Counted from the first letter of the stretch, positions 54,383 through 63,143 are shown. The stretch: 64,000 bases of DNA from Nocardia sp. MH4 (GCF_019266065.1 NZ_LPNR01000106.1:60972-124971); one strand, 5' to 3'. Notes: generated by a model from the sequence alone, not told the origin. Translations and numbers: made by a program.

Positions 54383-54615
54383 CGCCGCCCCTACTCCAGT
54401 GTTGACTCGGGAAACACACGGTGCTGGCTCCAAGGTACCCGAAAGTCGTGGGTTGATCCCGGTAGCTCCGGAATATCAGACGTTCACGCTCGGTCCCAAC
54501 GCCGGTGTCGATAGAGCTGTCTCAGACTGGTCGAGGATGGTCATTGCACAGCGGCGGTCGGTCCCCTGGCTGGACTGACCGCAGCTGTCCAACGGTGCCC
54601 CGCAGCACGGCTACG

Positions 54616-55386
54616 TCAGGATGCGATGGCGTGTGTGTTGTAGAGGCCGTGGACGGACAGGATCTCGAAACATGCTCCGTACTGGTCGATTTCGATGTTC
54701 AGTTGGATCGGGTGCTCGTTGCCGGGTGGGTGGAGCCGGAGTGGGATCGCGCGGTGCCAGTTGTAGCTGACCTGCAGGGGTGTGGCGTCCCATGCTTGCC
54801 GGAACCCGGGGTTGTCGCGCAGCGTCCGGAACAGTGCTTGTGCTCGGGATGAGTCGCGGTAGCGGCCGAGCGCGGCTCGGAGGTTGCGGATGTTGTCGGG
54901 CAGGTGTTCGTGCCAGTCCTCGATGAGGTCGCGGGCGGTGGGTGAGAACATCCACCGCACGATGTTGTGGTCGGCGTCATCGAGGCCGGGCATGATCCGA
55001 TAGAGGACCTTGTTGCCGTGCAGGACGTTCTGGAGTGGGTCGAGGTAGGCGCCCATGACCTCGCAGCGGTCGAGGTAGTCGAGGTGGTGGTGGACGCCGT
55101 CGTGGGTGAGGTACTGGCGCAGGCCGGTGATCGGCGGTAGCTCGGTGGCGGGGTGCAGCAGGTCTTGCAGGTGTCGCTGTTGGTCGGGGGTGAGGTCGTC
55201 GAAGAAGGCGAACAGACCCTTCTGCACCTTGGGTCCTGGGTTGGTGCGGGTCTGAAGGATCTGGTTGAGGCGGGACATGCCGAATCCTGCTTTGTTGGCG
55301 GTGGATTCGCGGGATAGCTGGCGCTTGTGACGCAGGAATTCCAGGCTGTCGTGGAAGTCGGGCATCCCGGATAGCACATAGGACAT
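54616..55386 (-). CDS. XRE-type regulator with MmyB-like ligand-binding domain
   Basis: 256 aa. An HTH region (residues about 8-70) contains LEFLRHKRQLSRESTANKAGFGMSRLNQIL. The C-terminal domain follows the MmyB-like plan: EVMGAYLDPLQNVL, NIVRWMFSPTARDLIEDW, RNLRAALGRY and LRLHPPGNEHPIQL. Its ATG comes 1 nt after the stop of the 40-aa ORF, which itself follows a second regulator of the same family. Targets and ligand are unknown. Confidence 0.75.
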   Translation of the reverse strand: MSYVLSGMPDFHDSLEFLRHKRQLSRESTANKAGFGMSRLNQILQTRTNPGPKVQKGLFAFFDDLTPDQQRHLQDLLHPATELPPITGLRQYLTHDGVHHHLDYLDRCEVMGAYLDPLQNVLHGNKVLYRIMPGLDDADHNIVRWMFSPTARDLIEDWHEHLPDNIRNLRAALGRYRDSSRAQALFRTLRDNPGFRQAWDATPLQVSYNWHRAIPLRLHPPGNEHPIQLNIEIDQYGACFEILSVHGLYNTHAIAS

Positions 55387-55387
55387 G

Positions 55388-55510
55388 TCAGTGGTCCCGC
55401 TTCTGCGGCGGGATGAGGACGATGTCGACGGCGAGCGCAGCACACGGTGCCGGTGGCTGTCGGTCTGGACCTGTTCCGAGATGGCGGGTGTGCTGGGGAT
55501 TGCCGGTCAT
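55388..55510 (-). CDS. 40-aa ORF between two XRE regulators
   Basis: 40 residues, MTGNPQHTRHLGTGPDRQPP at the start and ALAVDIVLIPPQKRDH at the end. GAAGGAG lies 7 nt before the ATG at 55510, the best ribosome binding site of the neighbourhood, and the stop is followed after one base by the next gene's ATG. It is too short to name. A peptide signal sensed by the flanking regulators, or a translational leader, are both possible. Confidence 0.5.
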   Translation of the reverse strand: MTGNPQHTRHLGTGPDRQPPAPCAALAVDIVLIPPQKRDH

Positions 55511-55580
55511 GGTCGGGCTCCTTCGTTCGGATGTCTCCGCCCGGGACTTCCGGGGGAGTGGTCGTGGGGCGGTGGAAAGG

Positions 55581-56414
55581 TCAGGTGCTGCTCGGCTGCT
55601 CGCACGGGTCGGGGTAGACGAAGCAGAACCGCAGGTCGCGAGGGCCTTCTGCGCCGACACCGAGGTGGATGCGGATGGTGCGTTGCTCGCCGGTGTCGGG
55701 CTCACGTACCTGCAGAGGCTGCACGGTCTTGTGGCCGTAGGCGACCTCGATGCTGTCGGTCCATCGCTGCCGGAAAGTGGTTGCCGCACTGAGCGTCTCG
55801 TGCAGCGCTCGTGCGCGGGGGCTGTGGCGGTAGATGCCGAACTTCGCGCGCAGAGACGCGACCATGTAGGTGGCGGCGGTGTCCCAGTGGACGAGGAGGG
55901 GCTCGGCGGTGAGTGTGCGCCTGCCGGGGTGGAAGAACCACTGGCTGAGGTTGTCGTCGTAGTCGGGCAGCTCGGGCAGCTCGGTGCGGAAACGCTCGTT
56001 GGCGTAGACCACGTTCCACAAGGGGTCGAGATACGCACCGACCAAACCTCGCTCATCGAGGCGGCGCAACGTCGTGCGGTGCTCGCAGGCGACGGGGCGG
56101 GCTCGTAGCTCCTCGATCGAGGGCAGCGGTAGCGGTGGGTCGGCGAGTTCGCGGGTGTAGCGGGCTTGGGACTCGTTCATGCCGAACCCGGTGATGAACT
56201 GCTCGCGCACTGTGGGCGAGGCCGGGCGTTCGCCGCGTTCGATCTTCTTGATCAGATTCTCGCTGACCTGGAGTCGGCCGGCGGCCTCGGCCCGGGTCAG
56301 GCCCCGGGCCTCGCGGACTTGTCGGACCCATCGGCGCAGGTCGGGTAGCTCGGATGTGGTGCGGCGGGTGATGCCTCGCCGCGGTCGTCGGGTCGGGCGG
56401 GTCCTCCGGTTCAT
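55581..56414 (-). CDS. XRE-type regulator with MmyB-like ligand-binding domain
   Basis: 277 aa. Residues about 25-85 form an XRE HTH (LRRWVRQVREARGLTRAEAAGRLQVSENLIKKIERGERP). The C-terminal domain shares the layout of the neighbouring regulator (LVGAYLDPLWNVVYANERF, LSQWFFHPGRRTL, LRAKFGIY, RIHLGVGAEGPRDL). It is first of a regulator-peptide-regulator set on the minus strand. A repeated GTTGA...TTAACT element lies just upstream. Confidence 0.78.
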   Translation of the reverse strand: MNRRTRPTRRPRRGITRRTTSELPDLRRWVRQVREARGLTRAEAAGRLQVSENLIKKIERGERPASPTVREQFITGFGMNESQARYTRELADPPLPLPSIEELRARPVACEHRTTLRRLDERGLVGAYLDPLWNVVYANERFRTELPELPDYDDNLSQWFFHPGRRTLTAEPLLVHWDTAATYMVASLRAKFGIYRHSPRARALHETLSAATTFRQRWTDSIEVAYGHKTVQPLQVREPDTGEQRTIRIHLGVGAEGPRDLRFCFVYPDPCEQPSST

Positions 56415-56804
56415 GTGTCAAGCCCCTCCTATTTGAGTCTTCCGTTGCCCCTCCACCACGCGATAGGTTGAAGGGTTAACTCCCCCGAGTTGATTAACTT
56501 CTACCAGAAAGGGAACAGCCCGGCCACCGATCATTCACTGTGACCTGGCTGACAATTAGCTACGGACCTCCGTGCGGGGCGCGCGGAGTATTCTGGGCAC
56601 CCTTTCTCCGGTGCGGGACACCCGCCGGAAAAATTCTTTGCTGACACTTTTTGTACCTGTTTCGCTGATCATTGCAGGCCACCGTGTGTGTGCGTGGTGG
56701 GACAGAAAATGGTACTGATTTTTGTCCCCGTCAAAAGGGTGGCGCACCAGCAGGTTTCGAGGTTGTGATGGTGGAGTACCGCACCTCCTCCGAAAGGAAA
56801 CCTC
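56415..56804 (+). other. Intergenic region between the XRE operon and the 35-aa peptide gene
   Basis: About 390 bp without another gene. At 56467-56481 and 56489-56499 two copies of GTTGA followed by TTAACT occur, with GTTAACTC partly inverted, a candidate operator for the XRE regulator. The segment 56510-56760 carries no clear element apart from the promoter presumably needed for the peptide gene. Confidence 0.45.
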
Positions 56805-56912
56805 GTGGATTCGTACTCGATCGTCTCGTTCCTCAACATCGGCGCGTCACTGTTGTCGAACGTGCTGGCCATCGCGTCGCAGGTCGCCGCGCTGGCGCTG
56901 CCCTACCTGTGA
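56805..56912 (+). CDS. 35-aa hydrophobic membrane peptide
   Basis: 35 residues from GTG 56805: VDSYSIVSFLNIGASLLSNV then LAIASQVAALALPYL. It has one acid and no basic residues and is hydrophobic almost throughout, as in a small membrane or membrane-active peptide. GAAAGGA lies about 8 nt upstream. A 12-bp hairpin terminator follows 45 bp later, so it forms its own transcription unit. No family is recognised. Confidence 0.5.
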   Translation: MDSYSIVSFLNIGASLLSNVLAIASQVAALALPYL

Positions 56913-56956
56913 GGTAACCCTTCCCAGCTGTAATTTTCTATAGCTGGTTCTCGGGT

Positions 56957-56983
56957 CTCCCGGCTGCGATCCGCAGCCGGGAG
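56957..56983 (+). terminator. Hairpin terminator after the 35-aa peptide gene
   Basis: CTCCCGGCTGCG (56957-56968) pairs perfectly with CGCAGCCGGGAG (56972-56983) over a 3-nt loop. No T-tract. Confidence 0.65.
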
Positions 56984-57069
56984 GACTCGGAAATGTACTG
57001 CATTATGCACTGAAACTCTGCGCCATTCCTCTCGTTCTATTTCCCGACCCCGGAAAGGGGTGATTTGTC

Positions 57070-57978
57070 ATGCCCAAAACACGACGTGTCTCCTCGGCCG
57101 CCGAGCCGATCGAACTGGCCGCCTGCCCGCAGGCGAGTGGCTCCCGTCTGCCCTATGGCGGGCGGATGCTGTGGGGTGGCCGCCTGGTCGCTGCCAGCGC
57201 GGTGCCGGTGCTGATGATCCTGGCCGCGACGAACGCGAGCGCGATGGCACCGCTGGCCCCGATCGCCGACCAGCCCGGCGTCACCGCCCCGGCACAACCC
57301 GGCACGGTGGCTCCCGCTGTGCCCCCGGCCCCGGCAGAACCGGAACCGCCGGTGTATGTGGAACAGCCGCCCGAGGTCCGCAACGGGCCGAGTCCGCGTC
57401 CGGAGCCCTCGCCCGAGCCCGCCCCGCCGGTGTATCTGATGGAGTTGCACTCACCGGAACCGGTCGAGCCGGTCGCCCCGATCCAACCGCCGGAGAACAC
57501 GATCCGGATCGGCCAAGCACAGTTCGCAGAACCGGAGTGGCTGCCCCCCGAGTTCGGCGACACGATCAACAACGTCTCGGCCGACCTCGAAGCCCAAGCG
57601 GCCACCTTCCTCGACAGCGTCGGCCTCCCGGCCGGGCGCTCGGATCGCGTCGCCGGTGCCACAGTCGCCGGGGCAGGAGCGGGAGGCGCGCTCGGTGGCG
57701 CGCTCGCCGGTGCCCCGGTCGCCGCTATCGGCGCGGTTGTGGGCGGGCTCGCGGGAGGAACGATCGGCGGTATCGCCGGGGCCGCGATCGGCACCGTGAT
57801 CGCGGTGCCGGTGATCGGCACCGTCACCTCCGGCGTGGCCGGTACCGCACTGGGTGCGGCGGCCGGGGCCGCAGCCGGGGCGGCCGTGGCAGGTGCCCCT
57901 GCAGCCGCCCTGGGCGCGCTGGTCGGCGGCACGGTCGGCGCGGGCTTCGGCGCGGGAGTGGGGGTCGGGCAGCCATGA
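57070..57978 (+). CDS. Exported Pro-rich protein with Gly/Ala glycine-zipper domain
   Basis: 302 aa. A basic N terminus and a hydrophobic segment (residues about 36-58, VPVLMILAATNASAMA) serve as signal sequence or anchor. A Pro/Glu-rich region (about 60-150) follows, then a C-terminal 120-residue Gly/Ala stretch with glycine-zipper repeats (GAGAGGALGGALAGAP, GGLAGGTIGGIAGAAIG) that can insert into membranes. It overlaps the cutinase gene by 4 nt (ATGA), so both are made together. Envelope role, function unknown. Confidence 0.65.
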   Translation: MPKTRRVSSAAEPIELAACPQASGSRLPYGGRMLWGGRLVAASAVPVLMILAATNASAMAPLAPIADQPGVTAPAQPGTVAPAVPPAPAEPEPPVYVEQPPEVRNGPSPRPEPSPEPAPPVYLMELHSPEPVEPVAPIQPPENTIRIGQAQFAEPEWLPPEFGDTINNVSADLEAQAATFLDSVGLPAGRSDRVAGATVAGAGAGGALGGALAGAPVAAIGAVVGGLAGGTIGGIAGAAIGTVIAVPVIGTVTSGVAGTALGAAAGAAAGAAVAGAPAAALGALVGGTVGAGFGAGVGVGQP

Positions 57979-59225
57979 CCGGCCTACGCCTGCTCACCAC
58001 CACAACCGTCGCCGCCGCCACCTTCACCGCCGCCCTCGCCACCACGAACCCGGGCCCGGCGACAGCGCAGCCCGAGGTCGCCGGCCAGAGCTGCCCAGCT
58101 CTGTGGATCCTCGGAGTCCAGGGCACATCCGAGTCCTCACCGGGCGCTTCCGAGACCGCCGACTCCGGGATGCTGGGTCACCTACTCGGCCCGGTCGCCG
58201 CTACCGACCCGAGCCTGGTCGCGCGTTCCTACATCAGCTATCCGGCCTCGTTCGGCGGCGCACCGGGAACCGGCGGCGGCACCGCCCCGTACTCGGCCTC
58301 GGCCAGCGCGGGACTAAATACTCTCCTGGCCGAGTCCGAGCACGTCACCGCGATCTGCCCCGGGACCTCCCAGGCGATCGTCGGCTACTCCCAAGGCGCG
58401 CAAGTCGCGTCGGGATTCGCGCAGATGGTCGGGGCCGGGGAAGGCCCCGTGGCACCAGAGCGAGTCGCCGCGGTGATCCTGTACTCCGACCCCGACCGTG
58501 CCTCGGGCTCGCCGGTGATCGCGGGCCGTCCCAGGCAGACGAGCCCGGACCCGGCTCCGGGCACCAGCGGGGCTGCGGTGTCGCGGGTGAACCTGAACAC
58601 CGCCGTCGCCTCGGGCGGCGGGATCGCCACCACCGCCGGGGTCGACTACGGGGCGCTGACCGGCCGGGTCGCCGACATCTGCGTCGAGGGCGATCTCAGC
58701 TGCGCGGCACCGGATCGCGCCGCACTGCTGCGGTTCGCCGCCCAGCTCGCCGCCCAGGCCGACCTGCGCGACCCGATCGCCGCTATCGGCTCCATCCAGA
58801 ACCTGCTCTCGGGCGCGCTCGGTGACGCCTGGACCGCAGTGGTGCTCAACGACTTCAAGACCGGGCCCGGCACGGTCGCCTATGCACCCGCGGCGAGTCT
58901 GGCGCAGCGGCTCACCGACGCCGCCGACTCGCGGACGCCAGCCCCCGGGCCCGCCGAGACCGCTGCGGCGACGGCGCGCTGGGGTGAGATCAGCGCCACC
59001 GTCGCCAGCAATCCGCTGACCACGCTCCCGCCGCTCGCGGCCGGACTGTCGGCTGCATGGGGCCAGCTCGTGGCCGACAACGCCGACCTGGTCAATCCTG
59101 CGGTCCTGATCCGCTACGCCGATATCCCCGCCCGTCACACCGGTTACGCCGCGAACGGGTCCATCGCCAGCGGGGCCGCATGGCTGACCGCCGCTGCCCA
59201 CGACCTCGCCGGAGGAACCCGATGA
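57975..59225 (+). CDS. Cutinase-family protein
   Basis: A 416-aa secreted serine esterase-like protein. Signal sequence at residues 1-31 (LLTTTTVAAATFTAALATT). The catalytic loop reads IVGYSQGAQVASGF, with the serine in GYSQG, and the paired cysteines around CPALWIL and AICPG fit the cutinase fold. The 180-residue C-terminal extension is helical and unassigned. Actinobacterial cutinases split esters of lipids or cell-wall mycolates. It overlaps the LIP protein gene (ATGA). Confidence 0.85.
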   Translation: MTGLRLLTTTTVAAATFTAALATTNPGPATAQPEVAGQSCPALWILGVQGTSESSPGASETADSGMLGHLLGPVAATDPSLVARSYISYPASFGGAPGTGGGTAPYSASASAGLNTLLAESEHVTAICPGTSQAIVGYSQGAQVASGFAQMVGAGEGPVAPERVAAVILYSDPDRASGSPVIAGRPRQTSPDPAPGTSGAAVSRVNLNTAVASGGGIATTAGVDYGALTGRVADICVEGDLSCAAPDRAALLRFAAQLAAQADLRDPIAAIGSIQNLLSGALGDAWTAVVLNDFKTGPGTVAYAPAASLAQRLTDAADSRTPAPGPAETAAATARWGEISATVASNPLTTLPPLAAGLSAAWGQLVADNADLVNPAVLIRYADIPARHTGYAANGSIASGAAWLTAAAHDLAGGTR

Positions 59226-60364
59226 CCATCACCGACTTCTACACCACCCCCGTCCTTCCCGAAGGGGTCCGCCCGGGTGACATCGTGCGCGCCAGACCCG
59301 TATTCGCGCCGCAGCTGACGGGCGCGGCCGAGGCCTGGCAGCTCGTCTACGTCTCCACCGATTCCCGATCCCAGCCGATGGCCGCCTCGGCCATCGTGCT
59401 CCTCCCCGAAACCGTCCCCGAGCCAGGCACCGGGGCAATCCTGCTCTACACCATGCCGTTTCGCGGCCTCGGCGGGCACTGCGCACCCTCGCAACTGCTG
59501 GCCACCGGCGCCGAGTACGACCTCGCCGGCATCGACGCCGCGCTCGCGCGAGGCTGGGTCGTGGCCATCCCCGACGGGCAAGGACTCGGTGCGGGCACCG
59601 GCCCGCACACCTTCCTCGCCGCCCGCGCCGCAGGAGCCAAACCCGTCCTCGACCTCGCCCGCGCCGTCTACCGCGCGAGCGATCTGGACCTGCCGGTCGC
59701 GCCGGTGGTCGCATGGGGATATGCCGACGGTGGCCGGGTCGCGGCAGTGGCGGGGGAGCTGCAGCCGTGGTACGCGCCCGAGATCGACCTGCGCGGTGTG
59801 GCTGCCGGAGCAGTCTTCTCCGACCTCGCGGTCTTGGCCTCGCTGATCGGCCGAGGCACTCGCGGCGGTCTGGCGGGGTTGGCGTTCGCCGGGTTGATCG
59901 GGTTGTCCCATGCCTATAACCAGCTCCCGCTGCGCCATGTCCTCAACGAAGCGGGTCTCGTCGCTGCCGCCGAGGCTCGCCACCTCACCGTCGCCGAACT
60001 CGTGCAGCGCTTTCCCGAGCCGCTGGCGCACTGGTGCCGGGAGCCCGATCCGTGGAACGACCACTGGTGGCGGCGGGTCCTGGCCCTGGAATCGCTGGCG
60101 CACGTGAAATCCGATGTGCCGCTGCACCTCTACCACGGCGAGCTCGACCTGGTCGTGCCGGTGCGTGCCGGACGCAGGGCGATGATCGCCTACCGCCAGC
60201 GCGGCACGACGGTGGACTGGCGTGAATACGATAGCGACCACCGCTCCACTGCGCACTGGGCGATCTCCGATGTCCTGGCCCGGCTCACCACCGACATCGC
60301 CAACGGCCCCGTGTCCCAGTTGATCCCGGCACCGCCCGAGGACGAAGTGCGGTCCAGCGCGTGA
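59222..60364 (+). CDS. LIP-family secretory lipase-like protein lacking the nucleophile
   Basis: 380 aa, alpha/beta-hydrolase of the actinobacterial secretory lipase (LIP) family: MPFRGLGGHCAPSQLL, YHGELDLVVPV with the aspartate, and DHRSTAHW with the histidine. At the nucleophile elbow the usual GxSxG reads GYADGG: alanine (GCC codon) replaces serine. The protein also has no signal peptide. It may therefore be an inactive partner of the cutinase, with which it overlaps by 4 nt, rather than a lipase. Confidence 0.82.
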   Translation: MTITDFYTTPVLPEGVRPGDIVRARPVFAPQLTGAAEAWQLVYVSTDSRSQPMAASAIVLLPETVPEPGTGAILLYTMPFRGLGGHCAPSQLLATGAEYDLAGIDAALARGWVVAIPDGQGLGAGTGPHTFLAARAAGAKPVLDLARAVYRASDLDLPVAPVVAWGYADGGRVAAVAGELQPWYAPEIDLRGVAAGAVFSDLAVLASLIGRGTRGGLAGLAFAGLIGLSHAYNQLPLRHVLNEAGLVAAAEARHLTVAELVQRFPEPLAHWCREPDPWNDHWWRRVLALESLAHVKSDVPLHLYHGELDLVVPVRAGRRAMIAYRQRGTTVDWREYDSDHRSTAHWAISDVLARLTTDIANGPVSQLIPAPPEDEVRSSA

Positions 60365-60380
60365 GCCGCCCCTGAACCCC

Positions 60381-60450
60381 TCCGGGGAAACCCTGCCCGC
60401 ACCCCACGTCCCCCATCTTCCCCCGCGCGGGGTGCGGGCGGGGCCCCGGA
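60381..60450 (+). terminator. Compound hairpin after the LIP gene
   Basis: TCCGGGG (60381-60387) pairs with CCCCGGA (60444-60450) outside an inner stem, CCCGCACCCC (60396-60405) with GGGGTGCGGG (60429-60438). It starts 17 bp after the LIP stop, so the next gene may need its own promoter or partial read-through. Confidence 0.55.
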
Positions 60451-60480
60451 GACACATCTATCCGAGGCGAGGCGAGCTGA

Positions 60481-61221
60481 ATGGCGAGGTACCCCGATAA
60501 CCCAGACGATGACGACGACGCCGAAACCTGGGTCGACCTCCCCGCTCCTGCTGGCCTGCGCCTCGTGGCCGACACCGGCACAGTGCCCACTGTTGACGAG
60601 GACGAGCCGTTGTTGGGCGAGTGCTGGGCCTACCCGCCACGCGACACTCCCAACGCTGCCGAGAGCGGCGGGTTTTCCGGCGGGTGGGGCGGCCTTGGGC
60701 ACCGGTTGCCGGTCGGGGCCTGGGCCGCCCTGGCGGCCCTGATCGCAGTCCTTGCCGCTGTGCTGGTGGTCTCCGCCGACAAGGGCGGCGATACCGGCCA
60801 GCAGGCAACGGTCACCACCGCAGCCCCGCCCAGCTCCACCACCACTGCGCAGGGCCCGTGCACCGGGCTCACGGGCACCGTGGTCACCGACCGCGCCGGT
60901 GATCGCGCCACCCTGGAAGGGGTGATCGCCTCCTTCGAGGCCGCCTACTACATCGACCGAAACGCCGCGAAAGCGATGCTGTTGCTGGCACCCGAGACCG
61001 GGATCACCGTCGAGGGACTCGCCGCGGGCATCGCCACCATCCCGCCCGGCACCCGCCACTGTGTCGCGATCACCCCGATTGCCCCGACCACCGCCACGGT
61101 GCACATCGTGGAACTGCACCCGGACCGGACACGAACCGATTACCTCCAGCTGATCAACACCCGCCCCGCCACCGATCCCGGTGGCGCGCTGGTGATCTCC
61201 AACTTCCAGAAACAGGGATAA
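60481..61221 (+). CDS. DUF8176-type membrane-anchored protein, second copy
   Basis: 246 aa. An acidic cytoplasmic N terminus (DDDDDAETW) of about 80 residues, a membrane helix at about 81-99 (LAALIAVLAAVLVVSA), a Thr/Ser linker, and an outer domain with GTRHCVAITPI and VELHPDR, matching the protein at 48583-49104. It precedes the MinD-like gene by 13 bp and so is likely co-transcribed with it. Found next to conjugation-type secretion genes in related bacteria. Confidence 0.7.
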   Translation: MARYPDNPDDDDDAETWVDLPAPAGLRLVADTGTVPTVDEDEPLLGECWAYPPRDTPNAAESGGFSGGWGGLGHRLPVGAWAALAALIAVLAAVLVVSADKGGDTGQQATVTTAAPPSSTTTAQGPCTGLTGTVVTDRAGDRATLEGVIASFEAAYYIDRNAAKAMLLLAPETGITVEGLAAGIATIPPGTRHCVAITPIAPTTATVHIVELHPDRTRTDYLQLINTRPATDPGGALVISNFQKQG

Positions 61222-61234
61222 GAGGCGGATAACG

Positions 61235-63040
61235 ATGATGAGGCCGGGCTCGCAGGCGCCGTATCTGATCGCTGTGGCCGGACTGAGCCCGCGCGCCGGA
61301 ACCACCACGACCACCGTCGCGCTGGCACACGCCTGGCCCGGCCCCGAGCCCGCCCTCATCGTGGAAGCCGACCCCGCAGGCGGCCAACTCGCCGACATGG
61401 CCGATCTGGACCCGCATCTCGGGTTGGCGAGCCTGGCCCGGCGAAGCGTCACCGGCCAGCCCTTCAGCGCGAACTCGCTCGCCCAGCATGTGCAGTATTT
61501 GCCCGGCGGGGAGGCGTTGCTGGCCGCGCCGCCAAGCCACGACCCTGCTCGCTCGGTCCCGGCCGCTGAACTGCTCACCGGGCCCCACGCGAGCTGGCGT
61601 GGGTTCGGGGCCACGGTGTTCGCCGATTGCGGTGTCCCCGACCCGGACTCGCCGCCGCATCCGGTCATCGCTGCCGCCGACGGCAGCCTGTTTGTCGTGC
61701 GTGCCGACCACATCGACCCGCAGGATGCCGCCCAGCGCATCCTCGACCTCACCCGTCGACGCCGCCTGCGCGGGATCGTGGTCATCGGCGGCAGCAACGC
61801 CTACCTCGCCGCGATCGGGTTCCCGGTCGTGGGCACCCTGCCCGCCTCACGCGCCGGTGCCCGAGCGGTGCTGACCGGCCGCCGGCCACGACGGCACCTG
61901 ATCACCCCGGCCCGCTCCATCACCACCGCCGTCGACATCCAGCTCCGCCACGACGGCCGCCACGACCTCCTCGCCCACCCGCACACCACCCGAGCTGTCG
62001 GACAGTCCCGCCCGAGACACCGCGACAAGGACGGGCCGAGGATCTACAACATCGACGCCACGCCGATACTCGCCTCGCGCACCCGCGAGGCCGAGCCCGT
62101 GACCACCGAGCTTCTCCCACCGCTACCAGCGACTGCCCCAGTACTCGCGGCCGAGGCCGAGGATGCCGGCCACACCCGCGAGCACGACCTCGCCGCGGCA
62201 CCCGAGTCCAGCATCAGCCCGCAGGCCCAGGCCGAAAGCGCCGACATCACACCAGTTTCCGAACCCGCAGGAGATGAGCCAGCGTTGACGGTACGGGTTT
62301 TCGGGCCGACACGGCTCTTCTGGCGCGATCCCGACACCAGGGCCAGCGTCGAGATCACCATGCAATTGCAGCCCCGCATCCGCGAACTCGTCGCCGTCCT
62401 GGCCCTGCACCCAGACGGGCTCTCGCGCCAGCAGCTGATCGAGCTGCTGTGGAGCACACGCCCCCGCGACAAGGGCGGCAGCGCACTCGCCAACACCCTG
62501 AGCCGCCTGCGCGCCGCGATCACCACCGCCACCGGCGGGCAGATCACCGACATCCTCGCCGAGGACCGCCTCCAATTCCGGCTCTCACCCCAGCTGGTCG
62601 GCGTCGACTACTGGGACTTCAACACAGCAGTGGCCGCGCGCCGCCGCGCACGCAGCGACACCGGACAAACCGCCGCCGCCCGACAGATCGCCGCCCTGGC
62701 CACCAGCGAGCTGGCCAGCGACCTCACCGACACCTGGGTCGAAGCCCTGCGCGAATCAGCACGCCGCACCTCGCTCAACGCGTTGAGCTGGCTGGCCACC
62801 CGGAACACCGACGACGACCCCCGCGCCACCCTGGGAATACTCGAAACAACCGTCGAGAACGACCCCTACAACGAATCAGTCTGGCGAGACCTCCTGCGCC
62901 TACACGCCCGCCTCGGCGAAAACGCCGCACTCACCCGCACCTACACCCTCCTCACCAGAAAACTCGCCGAAATCGGCCAGACGCCGAGCCGCGAGACACG
63001 AGAACTACTCGACCGACTCCGTCATGCCGAGAAACAATAA
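61235..63040 (+). CDS. MinD/ParA-like ATPase fused to a BTAD-type C-terminal domain
   Basis: 601 aa. Residues about 1-190 are a MinD/ParA-like P-loop domain (GLSPRAGTTTTTVALAHA, then LIVEADPAGGQLADMADL), in which the lysine of the usual GKT/GGxGKST loop is missing. After a linker, residues about 350-600 form a BTAD-like winged helix and helical repeat (LTVRVFGPTRLFW, GLSRQQLIELLW, LANTLSRLRAAI). Such fusions occur in actinobacterial secretion or conjugation loci as regulators or positioning factors. The missing lysine casts doubt on ATP hydrolysis. Confidence 0.72.
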   Translation: MMRPGSQAPYLIAVAGLSPRAGTTTTTVALAHAWPGPEPALIVEADPAGGQLADMADLDPHLGLASLARRSVTGQPFSANSLAQHVQYLPGGEALLAAPPSHDPARSVPAAELLTGPHASWRGFGATVFADCGVPDPDSPPHPVIAAADGSLFVVRADHIDPQDAAQRILDLTRRRRLRGIVVIGGSNAYLAAIGFPVVGTLPASRAGARAVLTGRRPRRHLITPARSITTAVDIQLRHDGRHDLLAHPHTTRAVGQSRPRHRDKDGPRIYNIDATPILASRTREAEPVTTELLPPLPATAPVLAAEAEDAGHTREHDLAAAPESSISPQAQAESADITPVSEPAGDEPALTVRVFGPTRLFWRDPDTRASVEITMQLQPRIRELVAVLALHPDGLSRQQLIELLWSTRPRDKGGSALANTLSRLRAAITTATGGQITDILAEDRLQFRLSPQLVGVDYWDFNTAVAARRRARSDTGQTAAARQIAALATSELASDLTDTWVEALRESARRTSLNALSWLATRNTDDDPRATLGILETTVENDPYNESVWRDLLRLHARLGENAALTRTYTLLTRKLAEIGQTPSRETRELLDRLRHAEKQ

Positions 63041-63143
63041 CGAACCATCGGGGATTTCTCTGATCGTCAATTATTGTTTATCCTACAGGTGCGGGTAGCC
63101 TGTCCGCGCCGAGAACTGCAACACTAATAGCATTCAAAAATGC

